Assembly: GCA_024760905.1 (NCBI GenBank)
Contig: CM045732.1
Coordinates: forward strand, 58,055,996 to 58,119,995
DNA length: 64,000 nt
Reading direction: 5' to 3'
Origin: Plotosus lineatus
Taxonomy: Eukaryota > Chordata > Actinopteri > Siluriformes > Plotosidae
How positions within the stretch are numbered: the first letter of the stretch is position 1; every line of letters begins with the position of its first letter. Made by a program: the position numbers and the translations under genes. This document shows positions 46,019 to 58,300 of the stretch, one piece after another. The notes below the pieces were generated by a model that worked only from the letters and a program-made list of their open reading frames with translations, searched no databases and was not told where the DNA came from.

Positions 46019-48769
46019 CTTGACCTTTTGTGCATAGAGTTTTCTGGAGTTTAAGGTTCCCAGAATTCTTACAATTTATGGGTTGAGTTAGAATTTTGTG
46101 CATGGTTAAGTATATCATGATGAAAATCTGTAACATGATTATTTTATTCTGTACTTTTATTTACCAGCATTAAATCGTATTCGTATTTTGCTTTATCTTC
46201 ATTCATTTGGATTTGAAAAGTTTTAATCGATTAAAAGTTTCAGAAATGTAAAAACTGTGCATGTGACATGAATTAATTTTGTGACAAGCTGTGTGTTTGC
46301 TCGGTCAGATATGATGTGGGTTTATCAGAATCTGAAATCATATCTTTATTCTGCAATGATTTGTGATTTTTATCCGTGCACATGGTGACTGAGTACTCTT
46401 TGCATTAGTTCCATAAGGTAATTTATGCACCAATGTCAAGACACTCTAATCTGGCATACAGGAAGTAGTTAGAGTAAGTAGGGGCCCATCCCAGTGCAGA
46501 TCCTTCCTGTTGTTCTGATCAGATCCTGTTGTGATTTTAGTGTTTCTCTGAAGCACAGTGACCCCTTCACCCTTCCTGCGTGCATTTTGGGGTATAATTT
46601 GAGCACATATTTGTTGAAGAGCCTTACAATTATTGAGATTTTTCTTCCACTTGTTAGTTAGTGTACTTCTATTCTACAAATCAGTTGTAAAACTGTATTA
46701 ATTGTGGTGCAGTACCTTTTGAAGTATTAATTTTAGGTGTGGCACTAATTGGCAATGAAAACTTTCAAATAACGTGCAGCCTATCTTGGCTCCATCTGTG
46801 CAAAACAAAACATTTGGTTTGACTTCCTCTTCAAAGTTTCCAACCCCTTTTCCCTTTTCAGAGTAGAAGGAACTCTTATGTTGGAGAGCTTTATCTAGAA
46901 GCTGTCTGAGGATGTCAGGTGAATCAGTGGTTATTTGGGTGATGTTTCCCAGCTGTTCTGTTTTTGAGGCCCTGAGGCTTTCTTGGGCATTGATTTTGCT
47001 CCATGACATCCTACGTAATGTGATTAAAATACTTCATCTGTAGCATATAATTGTATAAAACTGCAAAGGAGGCTGTTGCTGCTGCTCATTCAGACTAACA
47101 TATGTGAGTCCATTTCTAATCCAAAGCTTTCAAAAGGACATTTTGTATACGACTCTATTTCAAGCTCATGGTGCTCTGTGAAAAGATTAGATTCTAAGAA
47201 ATATCACAGTTGTATGTGTGTGTGTGCGTGCATGCGTGTGCGCACGCACACATTTATTTATTTTTATTTTTTGGACTGATGATCCAATGGAACTTCTCGA
47301 TTGGTTAACCTGAGGCTGCTGCTTTCCCACCACTTTGTGTTCCATAATTATCCCCCCAGATCAGGTTCGGGGGATCATCACATGTGTTCTCGGGGAGGTT
47401 TGAGTGTCTCCAAACAAGATCAGAGGGATCTGTATTGATCATGTTTGCTTTCTAGATGACCATCACTGGTCCTTGATAATGTCCTTGAGAAAGAGTGAAG
47501 GATTAGATGAACTCTTTGACTCACAGGGCGAGGATTTTGAGATTAAAGTATGCCAGTGCATTACCCGAACAAACACAAAGACTCGCACACGAATATTTTG
47601 TTCCATGTTTAGCTTTGCTTACAGTACATGATCATCACCGACATTTTGATTCCGTGCAGTGTTCTCCAGCACATCCAGAAAATTTTCAATCGGGTTAAAG
47701 ACAGGACTCTGGGGTGCCGATACACATGTGAAAATGATTCTTTATGCTACATGAAACACTCCTTCATTATCTGAGTCCCCATTTTGTATCCGTGTAATCA
47801 GAGCCGAAAAAAAAGTCAATTGATGTGATAGTGTGCTCATTTTGTTTATTTAGGTTATCAGTTGATTTCATTTTATTGCCACATTAATGTTGCTGAGCCT
47901 CAACTGGACCAACTGGAGGAATAATGCCATGAAGATTAAATGTTGTGATCAAGGCTAAATGCACGCCATGAAAACAGTATGCATAGACAATGTGTATTTC
48001 GGTCAAGATTGCATTTGAAATTTGATTTGGCATTTGCTGGATCCTTGACATTTAATGTAAGATGATTAACTTAAATTTTTTTTTTTTTATGTTTCTTATT
48101 CTAAGCACTCGGCAGTGGGGAAGTGGTGGTCTAGTGGTTAGGGCGCAGGATCGCTGATCCTAAGGTTGGGGGTTCGAGTCCCCACAAGGTTGTCACTGTC
48201 CCCCCCCAGTGCAGCTAACTGGGTTATCAAAGGCGGGCCATGTCTCTCACTGTCTATGGTGAGAGGCATGTAAAAGAACCATTGCTGACTGTCGTAAAGA
48301 GTAGGCTGCAAAGCCGTCAGCGTGTTTCTGTCCCTTTGTAAAAAGGGTTGTGACAGGAAGGGCATCCAACGTAAAAACCTATGCCAAATCAAATGTGCGA
48401 ATCAGACGATTCGCTGTGGCAACTCCCGAGTAAAAGGGAAAAAGCCGAAAGAAAAAAAGATTCTAAGCACTCAGCAACGGTTGAGTTTAGTGTTTAGGAG
48501 TAAACATGGAAGGAGCGCTTGCATATCGGAAAATAAGAAAGTTGAGCTTCGGAGTGTGTGCTGATGTTTTGGCCTGAGGAGTCTTTTCATGAGAGTTCCT
48601 TTCTTCTGTAATTTTTATCTATATCCATGGGCCAGAAATCTGACTTGACTGGAATGCAGTAGTGTATCTGGTTCATTGTTTTTGTAGATACTTAAAACGG
48701 CATTAAGATTTGGATGTTTTTTGGAATGCGTATGGATCACTGTGGTTCATCATGGTGGCACTTGTTGTG

Positions 48770-48800
<31 letters not shown>

Positions 48801-49671
48801 GAAGCTAAGTAGGAAACTGGAATAGCTGCGTTCACAGTATGGCCAAATATATGTGGACACCTGACCATTACACGTGCATGTGGTTCTTCCACAAAGTATT
48901 TCCATTAAGGTGGAGGTAAATATCTTCACTGAAATGAAAGTTACCTATTCACTAGTAAACAACCTGTGAGATTTGTCTTCCATTGTCAGTTCATTCTTTC
49001 TCAATAAAAAGGCTTCCTTATGAAACCACCCCAGCGCATGAGCTTAGTAACTCGTATTCACATGCTTTGTATTTTGTTTTGGTTCTGTATCTATTTATAA
49101 TAACAATTTCATGAGCTGAGGAGCAATCTTGCGCATACTTGATAACTTGGCGGGGCAACACAGCTTCATAGATCAAGTCATTGTCATTCATGTACAGGAG
49201 AAAGCAAATGTATGTAAGCAAAAAGACCTTGAGGTGATTTGCTTTTATTTCTAAGAGACAGCAAACAGCCGTGCATTTCATGTTTATTTAATATCTATGC
49301 TAATTGGATGGGTATTTATTCATTAATCATGATTGTGAATAGCTCTACCTTTTTAGTTTGGTTTCCAAATCATGGCATATTTTACAATAATGTGCTTAAA
49401 AAAAAGTCTTTAATATATTTGTGTTCATAGTACCATATGCATCACAGACCACCTCCAAAAATGTTTTGAGGGATTTACAATGCATCTTGGGGGGTAGCGT
49501 CGCCTAATGGATACAGAAGCGGCTTAGAGACCGAAGGGTCGCTGGTTCGATTCCCGTACCAACAGTGAACATGTGTGGCAGTCTTGGGGTGAACTTCCCT
49601 TCCTCCACTTAAAATGACCTGAAGTGCATTCGAGCAAGGCGCCTAACCCTCAACTACTCTCCGGACACCCC

Positions 49672-49712
<41 letters not shown>

Positions 49713-51351
49713 GCAAGCCCACTGCTTCGAATGTGTGTGTACTCACTGTTTGTGTGGGTGTGGGTATGTGTGTGTGCGTGCGCGTGCTCACCTTAGATGG
49801 GTTAAATGCAGAGGAAATAACTTCTTTATGGGATTAATGTAGTATAACAAAAAAAATGTGTTCTTGGTACACACTCCAGATATTTAAGTGAAGATCAAAC
49901 TATGGACAGTGGGGCAGTGGGGGTCTAGTGGCATAGGGTGCGATTGGGGGTTCGAGTCCCACTCTCCACAAGGTTGTCACTGCCCCCCCCCCCCATTGCA
50001 GCTAACTGGGTTATCAAAGACGGGCCATGTCTGTCACTGTCTATGGTGAGAGGTATGTAAAAGAACCATTGCTGACTTTCGTAAAGAGTAGCTGCAAAGT
50101 CATCAGCGTGTTTCTGTCCCTTGCTAAAAAGGGTTGTGACAGGAAGGGCATCCGACGTAAAAACCTCTGCCAAATCAAACGTGCGAATCACATGATTCGC
50201 TGTGGCGACTCCCGAGTAAAAGGGAAAAAGCCGAAAGGAAGACAGACATCAAACTATGGACAGTAGATCAGTATTTCAGGTTTTATTTTATGCTGTTTAC
50301 ATCTACACGACTTTGACAACCTAGACCATGGCACTGTGGTATCTCACTGCCCTCTGATCAGGTGAGCAAAAATGTTGGAACAGAAGCTTTTTAAGCTTCT
50401 CCAGCAGTTCCTCCGAGTTGTGTAGTTTGAGGGGTTTCTCCTTTCAGCAGCTGAAGTGCATGTTCAGCTGGGTTACGTTTTTCTTGAGTGACAAAGCTAC
50501 TCCCACTCTACCCCTCCCCAGATGAAGTCCTTGTGTTGTGTTGGCAGTATGTTTTTGCCTTAGTGTTTGGTGTTTTTGGAAAATGCAAAGTTTCTGTAGA
50601 CTTCAGAACTAACTCTACCGCTATCGTCATGGGTTTCATCATCAATAAAGATTAGCGGGTCCATTTCGCAGAGAGACATGCAAGCCCAAGCCGTGACAGT
50701 ACCACCATTGTACTTGACTGATGAGCTTGTATGGTTTAGATTATCATCCTTTCTTTTTTTTTTTTTGTACGCTTTGATCTCTTCCAGTGTAATGAAAAGG
50801 CCAATGTTCATTCAATCATTTTTTTTTGGCTCAACTTTGTATCTTTTCAAATTCCAATGTGACTTTTGGATTTTTATTGATGAATAGTTTGCTTCTTGTG
50901 GTATTTCTTGTCAAGAACCATTTTTCAAACAGTGTATTATGATACCTTCACTCTGGCCTTGTGAAAATTGTTGTTTTGGGGGTTTTCTTCTCAGGTCTTG
51001 CAATGGTTGTTAAAAACTCTTGTTTTCTGTGGCCAACCTGTTTTGATATTTCCTGCTCTTCATTTCATATTGGTTTGCTTTCTAGTTCTGTATTTTTATC
51101 AATTCAGTCACTCTTTACAGAGCAATTAATTATTTAAATATACATTCTAATAGCTGTGTCTGGGATAAAGATTCACCTGCATATTTCTTTTTCATATATA
51201 TTTTTTAAATCACCTGAAAATGGGTGTGGTCAAAAAGGTGCCGTTTTTAAACTCTTTACTAATATCAGAAAATGAAGGAGTAAAATTATAACCTAATATT
51301 TATTCATGAAACCCAAATGTCTTTATGTAGCTAAAACAAAAGAATTGGCCC

Positions 51352-51442
<91 letters not shown>

Positions 51443-54400
51443 TATACACATATACATACACACATACAGTCGGCCCTCTACTTACGAAAACCTCTGAATA
51501 TGAAAAATCCAGGTTACGAAAAACATTTTCCTAAATTTTATCCCTCTGTATACAAGTCAACCTCTTTTTACAAAAAGCGCCAAACGCTCCATTCAAACAA
51601 TGCGCGAGTTGCTCTCTCATTGGCGGTCTCCCAACATCCCGCCCCGCTGGCCTCCCATTGGTCAGGAGGGAGCTGAACTGTACCCATACTTCCTGTTTGT
51701 CACACGCGTGAAGGAGAGTTGGACAGGACTGTTGGCTCGTGAGTTATTTTGTGAGTGATCATTGCAGCGTTATATTTTGTTATCCATCATAGACCCCAAA
51801 AAAGTGATTCCCAGTGACACCAAAAAGAAGAAGCAGGCTCCATTATCAATCAAAATGAAGCAGGAGATAATAAAAATAAAATACGAAAATGGCATGAGGT
51901 TGAGCGAAATCGCAAAGTAGTATGGCTGAATAGATATTGAAGCAGAAAGAGACCTTAAAAGCCGAGATACAGTGACGGGAGCAATTATTTCGGAAAAAGC
52001 AACCGCCATGTTTAAGGACCTTGTGAAGGGGATGGGGGTGAGGGTTTTTCAGACCAGAAACCCCTGGACTTCAAAGCGTCGCATGGGTGGTTCGAGAGAT
52101 TTTTAAAAAGGTAAATAATTTTCTTTTACTTTTAACACACATTTCATACAAAATTGGTGTACTTTTATACTTTTTAAAGGGTTTATGGGGTAGTATTGGG
52201 AGCCCTGGAACGAATCATGCGCTTTACATGTAAAATGCACCTCTACTTACAAAAACTCCAGGTTACGAAAAAGGCTCTGGAACGGATTAATTTTGTAAGT
52301 AGAGGGCCGACTGTCCTGGCAAAATCAGTGCTGCTCAATTATGGCTAAAATTATATATGTACTGTATATATACACATACATACATAGACACATACACGCA
52401 CACATATATCTAGTGCCTGAGTCGTAGGACGGCCATTGGTGACCCGCCATGAAGGATAATGCCCTGGTTATCATCTTCATGTAGGTTTTCTTGGCAGGAT
52501 TAGTGCAGTGGTTTGCCATTGTCTTCTGCACGATGTGAACCAACGGGCAATTTAGAACGGCCAATTAACCTACTGTGCATGTCTTTTGGATTGTGGGAGG
52601 AAACCGGAGCACCCGGAGAACATGAAACTCCACACAGAAACGCCCAGGCTGGGAATCGAACCCAGGCCTTCTTGCTGTGAGGCGGACATACTAACCACTA
52701 CGCCATAGTATATATAATATATATATAATTTTAGCAATAATAGAGCAGCACTGATTTTGCCAGTTTATTAATTACACCAGACTAGTAGTGCATTGGCTTA
52801 AAACAACATGAATTTTCCTTGACATGAATTCAACATGAGGCTTGGATGCAATTTGCCGGAATGTTGTAGCATATGGAAATTTTTGCAGTGCACGGCTGGT
52901 GCCAACTGGATGCTTGCATCGGGTGTCTTACTGTAAACAATTCTTTCCACTTCATCCCAAATGATGCTCGGTATGGGGCTGAGATCCAGGACTGTGTAGG
53001 CCTCTGAAATGAAGAAATCTTGTATTCGTGGTCTCTTTATTTCCATGACCTTGTTTGTGACCGAGAACATCCTGTGTGCACTGGCCATCTGAATGAGAAG
53101 TAACATGACAAAGTTTTAAAGTACAGTCGTTTAGCTGTAGACTTTTGTAAATTATTTTTGCATCAAAACATAGCTTGAGCGTTCAGCAAGCTAATCAGCG
53201 TGACTAGCATTAGGAGATCACGCTAACCTTTGACCTTCCCCAGCTGTGTGTGTGTGTATACATGTGGGGATATATGTGGCAGATTGATGCACTTGAATCC
53301 ATTAGACTTAAATCTCTAAGATCATTGACAGAAAGGAACAAAAACACGTGATCCAGTCCTTGAGATTTGCTGATTACACATCTGTGTACTTCATCCTGAT
53401 ATTCGTCATTTCATTATTGATCTGGTTATGTAAACAGTTCAGTTTTATATCTGGTTAAGGCAACATAGCCTGCATTTGGGAAGTCATCAGAGCCTGAGTG
53501 ACTCTACGGTGCTTTCAATCGATTCCTTAGTCGATAATTTATTTGCTTTTTGAAGGAATCGTCACATTCTTTACTTGGACCTTTAAAAACATAGCACAGG
53601 CGCATCTTTTGAGATTCCATTAGCATTAGCGATTCTCGGCTCGGTGGTTTTAAGCTTTGATTTATATTCTGCTTTTCTCCAAAGCGTGTTCTTTTGTGCA
53701 CACTTTACAGTGAAGAGACACACCGGTGCCGACAGGAGGTATGTAGGCAGCCCAGCGTCTCCTCACGTATTCAATAAATGTCACTTCTCTGTTTCTCAAG
53801 TATTCAGAGAAAATATCAATTTGCTTGCATCGAGAGCAAGTAAGATTTCAATGTATTTTATTTTTATTTTCTTAATTTTTTCCTCCACATTATTTTTAAT
53901 CATTTTTAAAGCTATCAGAACATCAATTTCTTTCAAATGGTTTAAACAATCACGTCATACTCTGAAAGTGCGGTGATATCCCAAATAAGGTTGCCAATCA
54001 AAAGTGTGAGATGATGGTTATGTTTATGGATTGACCTGTTAGCACCTACACACAGGATTAGATGAACGTTCTTCCCTGAGACCAGTCTACTCGTAATACT
54101 GAAATCATAAAAGTCTCATTCCCTCTACAGCACCAGAGAATCCTGCTCTGCATTCAGCGCGCCCAATTACTTAGCCCTGCTTTCGTTTAGCTACAGCATT
54201 ACGTCATTCCCTGGCAGCCTATATTTTTAGAAAGGAGGAACATTGGCCAGCAGGAGATTGAATTACCAGTCTTTATACAGGCTGCATGATAGATAGCCTT
54301 TAGGACCTCCCCCACCAACCATGCTGCTCAGATACAGATTGAAAGCAATAGGACAAGGGTTGACTGCATGGAAAGGTTTGTATTACGTCTTCATGTACAG

Positions 54401-55305
54401 CTGAGTGTCACAGCTAATGCAATCTCTATCTCAAACTCTGTCACTATTTCACTATTAATTATATTAAAGGTCAGCTTTGCCACATGTGCACAGCCCCTTT
54501 CAACACCTTAGTTTAAGTTTGCCATAAGAAGATGATAAGATAAATATTTTGATGTACTTGGATACTATGTGGTGATGATGACGGTGCCGAGACTTTTTTT
54601 TTCTTTTTTCTCCTGCCTATACACTCTTACAGATGCTCAGGACAAAAACCAGGAGTTGGTGATTTATCGTGAGTGTTTCCCTGTCACGGAAGCACGTGAT
54701 CATTGAGCTAACTTGATTTTTGTAGTTAATACAACAGTTCAATTCTCTGATTTATTACGATGGTGCAATGTTTCGCTAAATAACATTTTCTCTATTTGAG
54801 TTATTGTATATTTTAAGTGGAAGCGCTTAGTGCTGTGAAAGTAAAGCATCCTGCTGTTATTAGCCAAACCCCTGTGACACCCCTGCAGGCATTCAAACAA
54901 CAAGGAAATCATACACTTCTCAACCACGGCAAGACCCAGACACCCTCTCTCTCCGTTTTCAGTATGACATTAATCAAAACCAGACCACCCCCGCCCTCTA
55001 AAAGATCACTAATGGTTGGGTCCAGTTCGTGGAAGAGTTGTGCTGAACAGTTTAAGATGAGAGGTTTTCTCTAAACATGGTTGCTTGGCATCAGACCCCT
55101 AGTTAATGTATACAAGTGGCACTATGGAGAGTGATTATAGTAAACCTAGACGATGGATGGTGTGTCAAGCTTTTGTTTTTTTGTCCATATTTTCATTGAA
55201 TGTGTCAGAGCCCGTCAGTGGGAAGAGACTTATTCAGCATTTATGAACTGGCGGTTGGGAAAGACCACGTCCCAGAACACTCACTGCACTGTCACTGTGT
55301 AATTG

Positions 55306-55345
<40 letters not shown>

Positions 55346-58300
55346 ACCTCTCTGTTTGCTGCACAGGTTATTTTTGATTATCCATTATTATTTCTCATTT
55401 TCTTAAACCATGGATTAAGGAATAAATGGTCTGAGATTTCAAACGACACCAGCAGTTTCTACCACAGACTAGCGGGAGAATAAGAGCCTGTAGTTTAAAT
55501 GGAAACATTGTGGTTTAGGGAGCCCCAAGTTTGGATGGATGGAAAGCCAAGAGTATGAAGGAGAAACTCTGAGTCAGTGTGTTTGAGTCACTAGTGTGGT
55601 AGAGCGATGAAGTGGGATGGTGAGGCAGTGAGGAAACTGAACACTACTAAGGGAAGTGCTTGTCCCTGTGCTTGCCTGGAAGCATGCCTGAGTTCTGACA
55701 TCACTGCTGGAGCAGGAACATCTGCTTTTCCGGATGTCTACTGCATTGTCTATCTCAAATTGGTCTGTACAGTTTGTGTTAATGTACAAGAACCTGTAAT
55801 AGTTATTACGTGGAAAACTTTGATTCGACAACCAGTCTACCTATGATTCAGTTCTTTGGCAGTGCGAAGGACTGTGATCAGGTTCTTAAAGAAACTGTCA
55901 CAGTGCTGAAGACCTAATGAGCGACCCTTTCCTCCACATAAAGGAACAGATCTTTTGTAGACCTTGGATGCAGCTCTAAGCCTTAAATTGTATCCTTGAT
56001 TCCCTCACTTGCGTCATATCCTTGCGTTTTAGTCCCTCCCACAGAGGAATTATGAAGAGATGCAAGGAAACAATGTAAGGAGCATGGGAGCTTTTTAAAT
56101 GTGGTGCTGAAGAAACCTGAGGCGGCATTTCCTCTGAAGCATGATGCAGAGCACCGTCTGCTTCTGGCGATGGAGGAACAGCTGACCTGCTGTACAAAAT
56201 CGTCTGGACGTCATGTAAGGGTGGATTATCTCTGTGCTGGTGAGCAGCTCTTGATGGTCTTAATGCACAAATAAGAACATTTGGATGGCTGGTAAATATG
56301 GATGATCAGAAGTATTTTGGGTACAGATGAGGATTGAGGAGCAAGGAAACAACAAATATGTCCCTCTGTTGTTCATTGCTTTGTTTTTCCACTTAGCTTT
56401 ATTGTTGTGTTCAGAGGGTCATTTCTAAGCTTTATGCTCTACACATACACACAAGTTACCCCTGTTCTTCTATTGTTGGCCTGCAGCTGTGAAAGAGCAT
56501 CAGGTTAAAGATGTGTGCAGAAAGTGGAACAAGGCGAAAGCTTTAATCTGATCTTTGCATGCTACAGGTCTGTTGGTTGCATGACAGAACAGACATTTCA
56601 CATACACACCCCCTTTCAGCAGAGCTCAACTGCATCCCATAAATACTGTCCTTTGTTTAGACACCAATGGTGATGGCACGTTTGAAGAGTTCCCTGGACA
56701 TTGGTGCTATCTTATCGGCGTGTTCGTTAGCTCTTATATCTTTGCCATTTAGCTCATTTATCTTCCTGCACTGCACGAATTGTATTTAAATACAAAGGGG
56801 TTTTATCAGGCTCGATAAGTTCAGAGCTGTTTACCCCGACCAGAATCTCAGAACATAAAGTTCTGTGTGGATGTTGACCGTAGCCAGGACCAAATGCTAA
56901 AAATACAAGGAGGGAATAATATAATGTCAGTATGATGTGAATAACCAGGAAGTACTCAATCTTGGTATTGATTTAATTTGTGTTAGGATTTTGTCGTCGT
57001 TCCCAAGCTAAGTGTCAGTGTGTTCACACTTCATTTTGCGCAATACAGCTAGCTAATGTCAGTTCAGTGTTAATGAATCCTCTAGCAATTCATATTACAG
57101 ACAGTCATCAACTTACGACCGCTTTTGTTTCTGAAAAACTCACAAAACAACAATAACTCTCCTTTACACGAAAAGCATCATGGGGATTATGGAGATACAG
57201 CTCCATTATAGCCAATGGGAGGGAACTGCGTCATCCCTCCGAGCCAATGGAAGGCCAGCGGGGTGGGAGATTGGGAGGTAGTCAATGGGAGGCCAGCGGG
57301 GCGGGATGTTGGGAGAGAGCCAATGGGAGAGCAACTCGTGCATTGTTTGAATTTTTGAGATGGTGCTTTCGTAATTTGAACCTGTTTCGCATCCAGAGAC
57401 AAACATTTTAGGAAAATGCATTTCGTAAACCTGGATTTTTCATTTGTTGGGACTTTCATAAGGTGAGGTACCACTGTATATGTGTGTCTGTAAACAAGCA
57501 TATCTGGAGTACACGCAATTGCAATAAAAACCCCGTGCACTTTATCAACACATCTACCCCACTGACTGTGAACCATATCAACCCATCTACTCTGCACTCG
57601 GATACATTACACTTTAATATAGGCCAGTCTATAAAGTCGTTCCCTTCTTTTCTTTTATTGTTTATTAATTTATACTATTTATGTATCTATTTATTTATTT
57701 ACTTATATAATATATATGTATGTGTGTGTGTTTGTATATGTATCTATTTTTGCACCCCCCAACTGATGGTACCTCAAGAGCCTGTAACAGTGAATTTCTC
57801 CATTGTGAGATTAATAAAGCTGTATCGTATCGTTGTTGTTATTGTTACTACTATTATTTCCTTTTTTAAATTTGATAGTTTTTTTTTTATTAGGATTTTT
57901 GTTTTTGTAATTACCATTTCTTGTTTCTTTTTCACATACTCAAAATTCAAGTATTTTAATTAATTCATTCATTCATTCAGTAATTTGACATACATGCTTG
58001 ATTATTGGATTTGATTATTGGATTTGCAATGAAATACTTAATCTCTAATTGGATAAAAAATAAATTATGATTTTACTGTGTAATTGTTAAGACAATCAAC
58101 AATCCTGGTGCCGTGCCAGAATTCTGTCGTAGACAGCAGCCATAACAGCTGGTCATGGCTGTATACGAAGGGCAAAAAAATCCACAGTGGAGGCCCAAAG
58201 TGCTTTCTGCAGGGTGTTTTTATCGAGACACCATCTCTAGCTAGGTGGCCGTTGACTCTAAGGCGTTCATCCGCCCTTTGATATTCTTACTGGGTTGCTA

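Noticed and set aside
49539..49560. tRNA-like box B at the Arg-like head, possible tRNA gene
   Set aside because: The acceptor stem does not close and the sequence continues as SINE body, so it is a tRNA-derived SINE head and not a functional tRNA.
57463..57963. A 166-residue + strand frame rich in Ile, Phe and Tyr
   Set aside because: It crosses a MITE end, microsatellites and T-rich sequence; the hydrophobic look comes from AT-rich composition.
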